Shown here piece after piece: positions 45,939 to 56,155 of a stretch of 64,000 nucleotides of DNA. Below the pieces are notes generated by a model that saw nothing but the letters and a program-made list of their open reading frames with translations, did no database searches and had not been told where the DNA came from. A program made the position numbers and the translations under genes. The number at the start of each line of letters is the position of its first letter. The stretch's first letter is position 1. Source of the stretch: CAWCWN01 sp963799245 (GTDB lineage: Bacteria; Chloroflexota; Ktedonobacteria; Ktedonobacterales; Ktedonobacteraceae); assembly GCA_963799245.1 (NCBI GenBank), contig CAWCWN010000003.1, positions 2,294,001-2,358,000 of the forward strand, written 5' to 3'.

Positions 45939-46395
45939 CGATCCCGCTGTGCTCGACGTCATAAAGCGGTCCATGGTCGCCCGCATCGCCACCCTTTCCC
46001 GCAACGGGCGACCGAGCATCAATCCGCTCTACTTCGTCTACCAGAATGGCCACATCTGGCTCGGCACCGTCGATTGGACTCTCGCTGCTCGCAATGTGAA
46101 GGCCGACCCACGTGTGAGCGTCCTCTTCGAGGTAGAGCGGGATCCTGGTGATCACCGAGTTCTGCGGATGAGAGGCCAGGCCTCTGTGCGGACTGACCAG
46201 AAAACACAGCGTTCGTATAATCTTCGGGTTGCACGCAAGTACATCCTGATGTTCGGTAGTATGCGCAACTCCCTGGCCCACATTCGGTTGTTTACGCTCA
46301 AACGCCGCTATCATGCACAGAGCGCTGAGAAAGGGCAGGCTTGCATCATCGAGGTCACTCCTGAGCAAGCCGAGTTCCTGAACGACGACCAGTGA
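45928..46395 (+). CDS. PPOX-class flavin/F420-binding split-barrel protein
   Basis: The 155-residue protein has the canonical family start: MKRS-MVARIATLSRNGRPSINPLYFVYQNGHIWLG, read in pieces, followed by AARNVKADPRVSVLFE and GQASVRTDQK. Members reduce diverse substrates with F420 or bind FMN. It begins inside the end of the preceding split-barrel gene (ATGA-type overlap region at 45928), so both are translated together. Confidence 0.85.
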   Translation: MKTDDPAVLDVIKRSMVARIATLSRNGRPSINPLYFVYQNGHIWLGTVDWTLAARNVKADPRVSVLFEVERDPGDHRVLRMRGQASVRTDQKTQRSYNLRVARKYILMFGSMRNSLAHIRLFTLKRRYHAQSAEKGQACIIEVTPEQAEFLNDDQ

Positions 46396-46575
46396 GGCTG
46401 AGTGCATTGGAAGCGTCAGAACTCAGACGAGGACTTGGCAGGGAGATCAACGGGACAACTCTTTTCTTTCTCACCATTATTTATTCATAGGGATATACTG
46501 ATGTAAAAGGACGTAAGCATAAGGCACATGAGAGTAACCGTACCCATTGCGGTAAGAGAGTGAGTAGAATATGTT

Positions 46576-46812
46576 ATGCCTATGACAGAACAACTACAGT
46601 GTGCCATAGAAGCTGCTATGAAACTGCCAGAAGAGGCACAGAACGCCATAGCAAGGTGCATCCATGAAAATATAGAATTGATAGAATGGGATGCGATAAT
46701 AAGCCAGCCAAATGTGCCATGGGGTACGTTCATGAGACATACAAGGGTGCGAGAGGATATGCGTCGTACAGAAAGAAGAACAGATACGTGCTCTTTATCC
46801 AGAAGAGTTTAA
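46576..46812 (+). CDS. Small antitoxin-like protein, probably frameshifted
   Basis: The first 50 residues (TEQLQCAIEAAMKLPEEAQ, ARCIHENIELIEWDAII) resemble short antitoxin-type proteins with LPEEAQ-type helices. The C-terminus turns Arg-rich and unlike the family. In a different frame, QKEEQIRALYPEEFKKLF continues to 46837, suggesting one indel. No toxin gene is adjacent. The ribosome site is weak. Confidence 0.45.
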   Translation: MPMTEQLQCAIEAAMKLPEEAQNAIARCIHENIELIEWDAIISQPNVPWGTFMRHTRVREDMRRTERRTDTCSLSRRV

Positions 46813-47150
46813 AAAGTTGTTTCCGGATAGAGAATGAGACGTGAGAAGCAAGGTGCAGGCCACCAAGGGTGCAGTCCGGGGGCATGGATATAGTGCGCTG
46901 GCAGTAGTGCAGCTATGGTAGCGACCCCATGCACCAAAGACGGTAGGCTGAATGTTTAGATACTTGCCTCCTCCCAAATGAACGGTATCGCTGCCAGGCG
47001 CATTGATCGAAACGGCTCTCTTTGGCCGTCCTGGTCTTGATCCTGCCTGTCCTTCGCTCTTTTATGGTTCCACTGGAGACACAACAAAGCCAAGAGAGAG
47101 CTGTTCGGGCATGGGTCTTTTCTGCGCCAGAAAGACAATGAGGTGATCAT
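46813..47150. other. Intergenic region with no clear gene
   Basis: About 340 bases. The C-terminal piece of the preceding small gene may run to 46837. I see no other supported element; GAGGTGATC just before 47151 is the next gene's ribosome site. Confidence 0.4.
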
Positions 47151-47327
47151 ATGGAGAATTGTGTCTATTGCCAGAAACCGCTCTCCGAGACAGAGAGAGT
47201 CCGCTGGTATGACGAGCACGTCCATAGCGAGTGTTACGAAGCATTACTCGCCGATGCTGTGGTCATCATTGTGACTGAGCAGCCGGTGGAAGACCACAGT
47301 CAAGAAATGGCAGCGGGGTTTTCCTAA
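47151..47327 (+). CDS. Small Cys/His protein, 58 residues
   Basis: Too short for most gene-finding thresholds. It reads MENCVYCQKPLSETERVRWY, then HVHSECYEALLADAVVIIV. The C-x2-C and H-x3-C pairs could bind one zinc in a treble-clef-like turn. A well-placed GAGGTGATC precedes the ATG. I do not recognise a family. The gene stands alone. Confidence 0.5.
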   Translation: MENCVYCQKPLSETERVRWYDEHVHSECYEALLADAVVIIVTEQPVEDHSQEMAAGFS

Positions 47328-47797
47328 AGCTGCTATTGCATTGCACCATTCGTGATGCTTTTGTGATGCTCAAGCGGCTTGTCCGCTTGATTTACCGGCG
47401 TTTGGCTGAAGAGGTTACGAGATGAGTATTTGTATAAGCATGAGTTTGTGATGCTATGCCGTGATGTTATAGAATGACAAACACCCTTTCCTAATAGTTG
47501 TGGCAACGAGGCTTCTTGTGTTTATCTAGGAGTGTTTCTCCTTTCAGGTATGAAGAGCCGGATGCAAGGAGTTAAGGGCATCTGGTTCATGAGAAACCCA
47601 TGGGATGCACGCCCAAACGAAGTGGCTCTCGGTCGTCTTTCATGCTGATGTGTTTTCGGTGAGGAAGGGGTCTTTCCGCCCTGTCGCCAACACGCAAGCG
47701 CTGTGGTCAAGATGGTTTCTGAAGCCGCTTTGCACGACACAGCCTGCTTGCTACAATCTCGTAGCGCTACCCGTGAGAGAAAGGAGGACAACATACC
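47328..47797. other. Intergenic region with a hairpin
   Basis: About 470 bases. CAAGCGG-CTTGT-CCGCTTG at 47371-47389 forms a 7-bp hairpin that might terminate the small Cys/His gene, though no T-run follows. The minus-strand frame 47522-47980 has no family resemblance and I do not accept it as a gene. Confidence 0.4.
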
Positions 47798-48001
47798 ATG
47801 CAGACCATTATTTTGCCGGTAGGAAGTCTGGTTGATGTGACCAGTTATAGTCCCTTCAGAGGGCTCAGAGGCACCGTCCAAGTGGTCAATACGATAGCTG
47901 ATGAGCCAGAGGAACCATTTGGTTTTTACCTCGTTGCCCTGGAAGGAGCACATATACAAGAGCCCATTTGGTTTGAACACACTGAGGTAGAGGCGGTATA
48001 G
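47798..48001 (+). CDS. Small KOW/SH3-like protein, 67 residues
   Basis: A strong AAAGGAGG lies 11 bases upstream of the ATG. The protein has a beta-rich start (IILPVGSLVDVTSYSPFRGLRGTVQVV) with a GLRGTV turn, like a KOW or SH3-type barrel, and an acidic end. The predicted role is binding RNA or protein; I cannot name a family. It stands alone. Confidence 0.55.
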   Translation: MQTIILPVGSLVDVTSYSPFRGLRGTVQVVNTIADEPEEPFGFYLVALEGAHIQEPIWFEHTEVEAV

Positions 48002-48373
48002 TTAATTGCTTCTCCTTCGGTTGATCTTCAGGCAAACGTTTAGTGCGGCGGTAGAAAGTAAAAGCGGGTATCCAACCGGATGCCCCATTTTTTGTGCCCG
48101 AAAAAGCACTACTCGTCACTGGCCTTCACGCCTGTCCTGGCTACAAAGGATGTCCAAGCGGTGACGTCTCAACTGCAAAAGATGAGGAAGAACACGACCC
48201 ACAAAAAAGCTTCTCCTTCAAAAATCAGACTGTCGTTGCTCGAACAGGATATAGCTTGACGACTCCTGATTTTACCCTTGCCTGACCTCGTTTGCAATCG
48301 GTGGAGGAAGGGTATATCGTTCTTGAAAGGTCTGTTATCCTGAACGGATGGATAAAGTAGCCAGCACAGCGGG
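48002..48373. other. Intergenic region between convergent genes
   Basis: About 370 bases between the KOW-like gene and the minus-strand LURP-one gene. Frames here are short or shadow. I see nothing else to report. Confidence 0.35.
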
Positions 48374-48898
48374 CTAGCCGTGTGCCATCTGATCTATGAC
48401 CACCGTAATCGCCAGGATCAGAATATCATCCTCTCCCGGTCCAATCTCCACACCATAGGTGTCAGCAACCCGAAACCATTTTTTCGAGATTTCAGCAATT
48501 TTCCAATTATCGCGCTCGATGACATATTCATGATCAAGGATATTGCCGTGCGCGATCAGATCAGGCGCACGCGGAATGCGGATCTGGTAGCGATCACGCG
48601 CAACCTCTACAAACGCCTCATGCACACTGGCGGCGACCTCGTTGCCGCGATGAATATTCATCGTATGGCGTGCGCTCAGCCATTTCTCCTGGATTTTCAG
48701 CAGTTCGTGGCCCTGCATGTCCTTAAACAGCAAGGTATCTCGCAGGCGCAGCAACTTGCCATCCACGTGAAAAACCCGCTGTCGTTGTTCGTTCTCAATG
48801 TGATAATTGTCGCGCAATGCGAGCAGTTTCTCTCGCATCAGATAGCGATGAATGCCCGGGGTCGTCTCAGGGGCCTGTTGGTGATGACGGTGAAACAT
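48374..48898 (-). CDS. LURP-one-related (tubby-like fold) protein
   Basis: The 174-residue protein has the LURP-one pattern: FHVDGKLLRLRDTLLFKD, LLKIQEKWLSARHTMNI, and the closing DTYGVEIGPGEDDILILAITVVIDQM read in pieces, which resembles the C-terminal helix inside a tubby barrel. The family may bind membrane lipids; the bacterial role is not known. AGGGGA precedes ATG 48898. It stands alone. Confidence 0.82.
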   Translation of the reverse strand: MFHRHHQQAPETTPGIHRYLMREKLLALRDNYHIENEQRQRVFHVDGKLLRLRDTLLFKDMQGHELLKIQEKWLSARHTMNIHRGNEVAASVHEAFVEVARDRYQIRIPRAPDLIAHGNILDHEYVIERDNWKIAEISKKWFRVADTYGVEIGPGEDDILILAITVVIDQMAHG

Positions 48899-49165
48899 TT
48901 CTTTTCCCCTTTCTGGCGTCGAGATGGTTCTCCTTTAGGATAACTGGGTAGACCAAACATCATTCGGGCTAAGTGGCAAAAAATCTGGGAGGAGAGAAAC
49001 CAATTCGCAAAAAGGAAGCATGGAGGACTCACGTGGCGCACGCATGTGACAGGTAGTCGGATGTGTCAGAACTGAGAACGCAGGAGCCAACTGCATGCAG
49101 CTCGACACTTCTGCCCTTGCATGCGTGTGTTAAGCTACCAGCACCAAGTCCTTCAGAGCTTCCAA

Positions 49166-49651
49166 TCATTGACGGAACAGATCGCGTTGTTGTACCAGGG
49201 AAACTTTTTGTTTCATAGTGGTCCGGATCCGGAAGAACTGGCGCACTTCATCGAAGGCTCGACAGAAGTGTGAAGCTGATGCGACGCTTCCAAACCCACG
49301 CATGGGGTAGTAGCGCTGCTTGATGCCACGGTGATCTTGCTCCAGTCGATTGTTGAGATAGCGGTTGGTCCGGTGGAGCACGTCACTGTCCAGGGTCTCG
49401 CGAATCGCATGGGGATAGGAATCATGTCCATCGGTTGTCACCCGTTCCGGGGCGTGACCAACCACCTCAACGGCTTGCTTGAAAAAGCACTGAGCCGCAT
49501 CTATGTCTCGCTTCTCACTCACCATCGAATCAACCAGATTGCCATCCCGATCGATGGCTCGATAGAGATAGCACCATGTCCCTTTGACGGTAACGTAGGT
49601 TTCGTCGACATACCAGGGATGCCATAACGTTTGTTGTGTAATGATGTACAA
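49166..49651 (-). pseudogene. IS6-family transposase, N-terminally truncated
   Basis: The 161-residue frame contains the catalytic core (WYVDETYVTVKGTW, VTTDGHDSYPHAI, EQDHRGIKQRY), so all three acidic residues remain. The N-terminal helix-turn-helix part is missing and replaced by YIITQQTLW. It is not the other half of the remnant at 33.1 kb: the overlap differs. Confidence 0.8.
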
Positions 49652-49823
49652 CGAGATGGCTTTAAAGCCAGTCTAGGCTTGGCTTCCGGTCTTATTTGCT
49701 ATGCACCTTTACACAAAATTTGATATTTCGTCAAGATTTTGTGTGTGTAGAGGGGGCTGCATTTGCTAGTCGTCTACTGCTCATGCCGTCCTCATATGTA
49801 AAGGAGCTAGTGAGGAAATTGCC

Positions 49824-50801
49824 ATGGATACTACATTTTTAGACGAGAAACCGAAACAAGTCATCGTGATCTTTCAGGCAGGTGGAGGATTTGCCGCGTA
49901 TGAGTGTGGAGCCTTCGAGAGCATCGCGACTGAGATGGACAAACATCAGGAAGAACTGGCAGTGGTGGCCGGTACCTCGTCAGGTGGACTCAATGCCGCC
50001 ATAGTTGCCAAGAGTTACAGGGATCAACAAGAAGGAGCCGGGACTGGGAAAGCGACGGCGACGGCGGCGGCGAAGGACTTGAAGACTTTCTGGACCACCG
50101 TGTTACCCAACCAATTACCACAACTCTTTCCTCCTTACCCAGGTCTACAGTTCCCGTTAGTTGAGAACATGCAACGGTTACTCAACGTCGGGGTCAGCAT
50201 GCTTTTTGGGAATCCGCATCTGTTCACGCGCGATTTTTCCGCTCTCAGTCCACTTGCTTCTGCTCATTTCAGTTCGAGTGCGGGGGAAAAAACGCTCGAG
50301 GAGCATTTTGGAACCTACAAAGGGTGTCGTCCGCGCCTTATCGTGGCAGCGGCTAATGCCCAGTCGGGGTGTATGGAGACCTTTGATAGTGGAAAAAAGA
50401 CGATCACACCAGGGATGATCGTAGCGTGTGGCAGCTTACCTGGAATTGCGCCAGCCAAAGAAGTGGAAGGGGAGTATTATTGGGATGGTGGCGCGTGGAC
50501 TACTACCCCACTGGGCGCTGTCATGAACACGCTGATGTCATCGTCTGGTGACGGGCAAACGTCAGCCGGGGAACACATTCCAACGTACAAAGTCTACCTT
50601 GTTAACGATCACCCGCAACAAGCCCCACTCCCACAGGACTTAGTTGGAGTCGTTGAGCGAACAATAGACATCTTGGTAGGCGATAAGACAGTCTATGATA
50701 TCAAGTTGTCAGAAAGGCTCAACAAGCACATTGAGTTGGTTCAATTCCTCCATAGAGGGTCGCAAGTAATTCATAACTACAATTCTGGTTTTCGCCCATA
50801 G
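49824..50801 (+). CDS. Patatin-like phospholipase
   Basis: The 325-residue protein has the patatin layout: an oxyanion region QAGGGFAAYECGA, the nucleophile elbow GTSSGG with Ser52, and a catalytic Asp221 in WDGGAW. It would hydrolyse acyl ester bonds of lipids. GAGG precedes the ATG. No secretion signal is visible. The last 15 codons coincide with a copy of the neighbouring IS end (GTCGCAAGTAATTCAT at 50759), so the C-terminus may have been rewritten by an IS event. Confidence 0.87.
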   Translation: MDTTFLDEKPKQVIVIFQAGGGFAAYECGAFESIATEMDKHQEELAVVAGTSSGGLNAAIVAKSYRDQQEGAGTGKATATAAAKDLKTFWTTVLPNQLPQLFPPYPGLQFPLVENMQRLLNVGVSMLFGNPHLFTRDFSALSPLASAHFSSSAGEKTLEEHFGTYKGCRPRLIVAAANAQSGCMETFDSGKKTITPGMIVACGSLPGIAPAKEVEGEYYWDGGAWTTTPLGAVMNTLMSSSGDGQTSAGEHIPTYKVYLVNDHPQQAPLPQDLVGVVERTIDILVGDKTVYDIKLSERLNKHIELVQFLHRGSQVIHNYNSGFRP

Positions 50802-50831
50802 TATTTCTCAGTTTTGGCTCGTAGCAAAACT

Positions 50832-52295
50832 GTCGCAAGTAATTCATTTCTCAACAGGTCTTTCCAGTTCCCCGCGAAAGTCCTCTTGCTTGACACAGAA
50901 AACACTCCTTTTGCAGAGTATTCATAACCCAATTCCTCACCTACAAAAGGAGTTCCCTGCTATGATACCTGCATCTGGTCTCTTTGACCAGTCCACCATC
51001 GCCACCTTGCTCGATCATGATCCTGTTGTCCAGGACTACCGCGCCTTCTTTGCTCGGCTCGATTGGTCTCTCGTTGAGCACTGGCAAGAGCATCGTTCAC
51101 CTCGTGGACGACCTGCTCATCCTGAGAGCGCGTACCTCAAAGCCTTTCTCGTGCGCATCCGTGAAGGCTTTCTCTTCACCAGCCAACTTCGCCGTTTTCT
51201 GCTCAAGCATCCCCTGCTCGTCATCGAACTGGGGTTTCGTCTCGAACTGGCTCAAGAGGCTGCCTATGGCTTTCTGCTTGAGCAGACCCTTCCTTGCGAA
51301 CAATGGCTGCGCGAGAAATTGCGCACGCTTGATCAAGGACTCTTGCAGAAGTTGCTGCATGCCACCGTGAGCGCTTTACAAGCTGAGATCCCTGGGCTCG
51401 GCGAAACGGTGGCCTTCGATGGCAAGCATATCTATGCCTGGGTCAAAGAGAACAACGAGCGAGTCTATGTCAAAGACCGCTATGACAAAGAGCAACAACG
51501 AGCTGGCGATCCTGACTGCAAGCTTGGCGTCAAACGGAGTACGAATCAGGAGCAGCCCAACGGGTCCACCACAGAGAAAAAAGAGTACGTGTGGGGCTAC
51601 GGCTCTGGCGTAGCTGCTGCCACCACGCCGGACTATGGTGATGTGGTGCTGGCCGAGTCCACCCAACCGTTCAATGAGAACGATGTCACCTACTTTCGTC
51701 CCCTTTATCAACGAGCGGTCATGGCCCTCAACCAGTTCCCTACCCATGTCACCGCTGACGCTGCCTTTGATGCCTGGTATGTCTACGAGTGTGCCGCTCG
51801 GCATGGCGGCATCGGTGCGGTTCCCAAGAATCAGCATGGCCATCCGGTCTATGAGCGCGATCTCGATGGCACTCCGCTCTGTCCCAAGGGCTTGCGTATG
51901 GCTCCCACCTACCAGTTCGACCATACCTACGGCTATCGCGCGAAGCCACTTCCGTTGCCCCCTGCTCTTTCCAGAGAAGACGGGGTCCACGTGTGAGCAT
52001 AAGCAGTTCGCTAAAGGCAAAGGCTGTGTCAAAGATGTCAATTGGGAACGCGGTGGGCAAATGCGCGTCACCCTGGATCGCGACAGCCCGCTCTACCACG
52101 CTCTCTACACGCAACGTACCTGTTGCGAACGCATCAATAGCCAGGCACAAGCCCTGGGTATCGAACGACCCAAAGTGCGCAATGGTCGCTCCGCCAAGAA
52201 CCTCAATACCCTGATCTATCTCATTATTAATGTACGTGCTTTAGAACGAGCAAAATCGATTAATAAGGGACTTCTACAAATGAATTAGTTGCGAC
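50832..52295 (+). mobile_element. IS4/IS1182-like insertion sequence
   Basis: The 1464-base element has terminal inverted repeats GTCGCAA[G/C]TAATTCATTT, 17 of 18 matching (50832-50849 and 52278-52295). No clean target duplication is visible, so a rearrangement may have affected one flank. It carries a single transposase frame with a break. Confidence 0.75.
50962..52288 (+). pseudogene. DDE transposase (IS4/IS1182-like), frameshifted
   Basis: The first frame (50962-51996) has the N-terminal domain and AFDGKHIYAW with the first Asp, and TADAAFDAWY with the second. Near 51945 one extra base moves the reading to another frame, where YTQRTCCERINSQ provides the Glu and LIYLIINVRAL the end at 52288. 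AAAGGAG precedes ATG 50962. The break is not at an A-run, so programmed frameshifting is unlikely. Confidence 0.75.
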
Positions 52296-52318
52296 CCTCT
52301 TCATCAGGAGGGATCTAT

Positions 52319-53086
52319 ATGGTGCGCAATCTTTTTCGTTTCTACCTTTATACCGTCTACATTGCCTTACTCATCTTTATTGCGGTAGCTATCGGCGGGT
52401 TGCTCTCAACGCTCTTGGTGTTCACTCCGTTGCGGGGCTCATCTGATGCGCCACCCAGTCAGGCCCAGGTGATACAAGCCATCGCCTTGGCGGCCAGCGC
52501 ATCTGTGATCGCTGGAGCCCTGGCCGTGCTGCACTACTGGCTGATCCGTCGTGACAGACGCAACGATCCTGCCGCCGCAACCAGCGCCATTCGGGCCTTT
52601 TTCCTCAACATTGTGGAAGCAATAGGCATCTGCCTGGCTGTTCCTTTCATCAGTTTTGGCGTCATCCTCCCTCTTGCCCAATCTCCAGGGTCGAATGTCG
52701 TCTCAGCAGCCGCATTCGCTCTTCCCGCCTTGGCCCTGGTGGCACTGCTGGAAGCGGAGCGGCGGCAAACGCAGGTCAGGAGCGGGGCGGCAATAGCGTT
52801 TCAGCGTCTGCATTTCTACGGTGTGCAGATGATCCTGCTGATTTTTCTCAGCTTTGCGTGGTACACGGCCGTCCGGCCAATCGTGGATGATCTGTTCGGC
52901 GCAGTGGGTATCCATCAGGCTTGTCGTGCAAGTGACTTCTGCCCAAGCTCCAACCTGTTCGGGCTGGCGGTGAGTCTCCTCTGGTTTGTCGTGGCCTGGC
53001 TTGGCTACGGTTGGCTGGGAATGTTGTGTAAAGCAGACTATGAGTACGAAAAGTCATATTCGTTAAAGTCGTGGACGGGTCGATAG
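52319..53086 (+). CDS. DUF5671-type membrane protein
   Basis: The 255-residue protein has about six membrane helices (LFRFYLYTVYIALLIFIAVAIG, then paired helices) and basic loops (WLIRRDRRND). The pattern matches DUF5671 proteins, of unknown function. The C-terminus, YEYEKSYSLKSWTGR, runs into the end of the convergent acetyltransferase gene by 49 bases and looks cut. ATG 52319 is preferred to the 10-codon upstream extension that runs toward the IS end. Confidence 0.65.
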   Translation: MVRNLFRFYLYTVYIALLIFIAVAIGGLLSTLLVFTPLRGSSDAPPSQAQVIQAIALAASASVIAGALAVLHYWLIRRDRRNDPAAATSAIRAFFLNIVEAIGICLAVPFISFGVILPLAQSPGSNVVSAAAFALPALALVALLEAERRQTQVRSGAAIAFQRLHFYGVQMILLIFLSFAWYTAVRPIVDDLFGAVGIHQACRASDFCPSSNLFGLAVSLLWFVVAWLGYGWLGMLCKADYEYEKSYSLKSWTGR

Positions 53087-53901
53087 CCTACCTGCTGGTA
53101 AATGTTATTGGAGGTGGGATTGGAGAGATCGGTAAAGAGGCTACACCGTTGCCAGCCGCTGTCAAGTAAGTGCTGGCTGAGAGCAGCAACACTGCGCGAG
53201 GCATATCCCTGACCGCGCAGTTCTGACGGGGTGTAGACAGGGCCGATGCTAATGGCCCGCGAGATCGGACGCGTTGTGGCTACTAGTGAGACAATGGCTC
53301 CATCCGGCAGCACCCAGAGATAGACTTCACCCTTGCCGATGCGCGTCCGGGCCCAGGCCAGCGCCTCCTCATCACTGAGAGACGTACGCAATGCCTCCTC
53401 CTGAAAGGCTTTGATCCAGCGAACTACCAGCGCGGTATCGTCTGGAGTCGTGATGCGTAGCTGACCAGGTCCGGGTCGTGGAGCAATGACTTGCATCAAC
53501 TCAAAGAGCCGCTCATGTGTTCGCAGGTGAGACACTTCCCCGGTCAGGCTGGTCCATGTCTGGGCGAAGAGGTCTGAGAGAGGAGAGGGGCCTATCACGC
53601 CGGGAACCGGCCACCCATGTTTGCGCAGATTGTGGATAAGCAGCGAGGGAGCCTCACCGTAAGCATCGAACTGATTGCTCGTTACGATCAGCCTGTAAGG
53701 TGGCGTCATCACTGCCGCCACGATCAGTTTCCCCTCCTCTTCGACCGTTGCCAGATAGGGGGGGATCTCGATACGCTCAGGGAATTGTTGCAGATGCAGC
53801 GTGACACCCAGCGGCAGACCGTTCAATACCTCGTTGCGTTCAAGTTCGGCTCGTGCTCGCGCCAGAAAATCGCTGGCTTGCATATAGGTCGTGATGATCA
53901 C
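53038..53901 (-). CDS. GNAT family N-acetyltransferase
   Basis: The 287-residue protein has a less conserved N-terminal half and a C-terminal GNAT domain with IGPVYTPSELRGQGYASRSVAALSQHLL (acetyl-CoA-binding R-G-Q-G-Y-A), then LFTDLSNPTSNNIYQQVGY. It would transfer an acetyl group from acetyl-CoA to an amine; the target is unknown. The GTG at 53901 has GAGG eight bases upstream; ATG 53883 is the alternative. Confidence 0.87.
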   Translation of the reverse strand: MIITTYMQASDFLARARAELERNEVLNGLPLGVTLHLQQFPERIEIPPYLATVEEEGKLIVAAVMTPPYRLIVTSNQFDAYGEAPSLLIHNLRKHGWPVPGVIGPSPLSDLFAQTWTSLTGEVSHLRTHERLFELMQVIAPRPGPGQLRITTPDDTALVVRWIKAFQEEALRTSLSDEEALAWARTRIGKGEVYLWVLPDGAIVSLVATTRPISRAISIGPVYTPSELRGQGYASRSVAALSQHLLDSGWQRCSLFTDLSNPTSNNIYQQVGYRPVHDFNEYDFSYS

Positions 53902-54130
53902 TCATTTGTCCTCTATCGTTTTTTCTTGTGGATGAAAGTAGAGACCTCATCCCGAATTTGGCGCTAAAGAAGAGGCTTTTCAAAGAGGGGGTCTTTGAGA
54001 TGAGACTACAGGCAGAGACAGCTCCTTATACTGTTTCACCAAGGAAAAGATATGTTAGCACAGGAAGACTGGCCTACTGGCCCTATCGAATGGCGTCATT
54101 ACATATCATCTTCACCATGAAACAGTATTA

Positions 54131-55111
54131 GAGTGTGTACAGAAAGACGAAAAGTAGCCGATAGAAAAAAAGAAGGAGGTGAGTGAAGCCAGTCTGAGCA
54201 AGTCGAGGAGGAGCAAAATGTGCATATACTGCTATAGACGACGTGCCTATCCATCAGATGTAACCGATGCAGAATGGGCGATCTTGGAGCCATTGATCCC
54301 GGCTGTCCGGCCAGGAGGACGACCGCTGGAAATTGAGCGGCGAGAAATCGTTAATGGCATTTTGTATGTGCTGCGCAGTGGGTGTCCCTGGCGTATGCTG
54401 CCCCATGATTTGCCCAACTGGAGTACGGTCTACCTGTATTTCCGCGAGTGGAAACGGGCTGGGATCTGGGAACAGGTCAACGCAGCACTGCGACGCGACC
54501 TTCACGTCTGCCTTGGGCGCGATCCCGAACCGAGTGCGGCTATTCTGGATAGTCAATCGATCAAAACCAGTTCCGTGCGTGGCGATGCGCGTGGCTACGA
54601 CGGTGGGAAAAAAAATTCAGGGCCGAAAACGGCATCTGCTGGTGGACACCCAGGGCTTGGTGATCTGCGCCAAAGTGCTGGCGGCTGATATCAGGGATCG
54701 AGCAGGGGGCAAGATCCTGCTCCAACCGCTTGCCGGAAAGATGCCTCGTCTCCAGGTGATCTGGGCCGACAGCGGATATGCCGGTGAACCATTCACACAC
54801 TGGGTGAAGGATCACCTTGGGGTTCGCCTCGACATCGTGAATCATCCGTGGACCGGCATGCGTGGCGTCTGGGTGAAAGAGGGCATGGAAGTGGACTGGG
54901 ACAAGATCATTCCCAAAGGCTTTCATGTCCTGCCCAGAAGATGGGTCGTGGAGCGCACCAACGCCTGGATCACGCGTCACCGTCGGCTCTCTCGCGATTT
55001 TGAGGGCACGCACACCAGCGGTGAGGCCTTTATCTATCTCGCCATGACGAGACTGATGCTGTCCAGACTGACACGGGATCGTCCCTAAATGACGCCATTT
55101 TGCACACATTC
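54131..55111 (+). mobile_element. IS5-family insertion sequence (IS427-like group)
   Basis: The 981-base element has ends GAGTGTGTACAGAAAG and GAATGTGTGCAAAATG in inverted orientation, flanked by a TTA duplication (54128-54130 and 55112-55114), as expected for this family. Confidence 0.85.
54218..55088 (+). CDS. IS5-family transposase, two frames
   Basis: Frame 1 from ATG 54218 (GAGGAGG upstream) carries YPSDVTDAEWAILEPLIP, the family start, and ILDSQSIKTS with the first Asp. At an A8 run (54608-54615) the sequence continues in the +1 (or -2) frame as GRKRHLLVDTQG, then ADSGYAG with the second Asp and RWVVERTNAW with the Glu. The junction needs +1 rather than the -1 used by the other elements here, so either the frameshift is unusual or one A is lost or gained. 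Confidence 0.8.
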
Positions 55112-55140
55112 TTATATGTTTCCCAAAAAGGAGGGTGCTA

Positions 55141-55770
55141 TGCCTGTCCCCAAGAAAAAGCCTACCACATCGTCCCCTGATGGTTCAACACCGGCGTCCT
55201 TATCAAACGTCCTGCTAGAGCAGGAGGAATTTCGTCAGCATTTACGTTGTCTTGCTGTGAGCGCAGTTCAGGTCTTGATCGAACAAGTCATGCGTGAAGA
55301 ACTGGAGCAGTGCATCGGAGCCTCATGGGGCGAATGCACTCCCCATCGTCGTGGTTATCGCAATGGTCACTACACTCGCGATCTGGTAACCTCCACAGGT
55401 CGGATCAGGAATTTCAAAGTGCCCAGAGACTGCGCAGGGGCGTTTCACAGTCAGGCATTCGAGCGCTACAGCCGCTATGAACCGGTGGTGGCCGAAGCTT
55501 TGACCCAGATGTTTGTGAATGGAGTGAGCACTCATAAAGTGGGAGAGGTCACGCAAACCCTGATGGCAGTCGCTCGAAGTCGCCAGCACGATCAGTCGTC
55601 TCAACCAGAGCCTGACCCACCAATTTGAGATCTGGCGGCAGCGTCCTCTGCAACCACATTGGCGTGTTCTGTACCTGGATGGCATCCACTTCACCATTCG
55701 TCATGGAGACAAGGCCGATGCCACCATTATTTTGACCGCCTTGGCAGTGGATCTGGAAGGCAACTGGTAA
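55141..55770 (+). pseudogene. IS256-family transposase N-terminal remnant
   Basis: MPVPKKKP opens a Mutator/IS256 transposase: VMREELEQCIGA, RRGYRNGHYTRDL, VNGVSTHKVGEV. Frame changes near 55570 (continuing as SRLNQSLTHQFEIWR), and the first catalytic Asp appears in YLDGIHFTIRHGD. TAA at 55768-55770 ends it after DLEGNW, so two of three catalytic acids are lost. Confidence 0.8.
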
Positions 55771-55869
55771 ATTGGGCCAAATATGCACGGATTTTGAGGT
55801 GAGATGTAGGAAATCGGCGCGAAACATAGGAATCGACCATTGATAGCCTGGGAAAACCGCTCCCATCTG

Positions 55870-56003
55870 TGTAAATGAGATAATTCGGTGTCGTACTTTT
55901 GGTCCCGCTTCCTGTCGTATTTTCTCGTCTCCCCTGCTAGGAAACGGCCCTTCTACGACACAGAGCGGGAAAGAAACTGCGACATCCAATTATCTCATTT
56001 ACA
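55870..56003. repeat. MITE-like element with long inverted repeats
   Basis: A 134-base unit starts TGTAAATGAGATAATT and ends with its exact reverse complement. The repeats continue imperfectly inward for about 40 bases (TGTCG, then CCCGC on both arms). It has no coding capacity. The same terminal sequence recurs at 61694-61725 as two ends joined head to head. Confidence 0.65.
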
Positions 56004-56155
56004 TGTTTCTCCATCGCTCATCTGGAAGATTTTGCAGAATCATTCAATCATTTTCGACAATCATTCTACCATCCGGTGCTCCAGGGCGTCTATAATACCT
56101 CCAGACAGAGAACATGCCTCTCTGCTTTTGCAGGCATGGTGGAGGAATTCAGCAA

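Noticed and set aside
46576..46837. Toxin-antitoxin module
   Set aside because: Only an antitoxin-like fragment with a probable frame break is visible; no toxin gene lies next to it.
47522..47980. 152-residue minus-strand ORF
   Set aside because: It lies antisense to the KOW-like gene with its strong ribosome site and resembles no family.
33103..49651. Two IS6 fragments as halves of one element split by an insertion
   Set aside because: They are in opposite orientation, 16 kb apart, and their overlapping parts (around the first catalytic Asp) differ in sequence.
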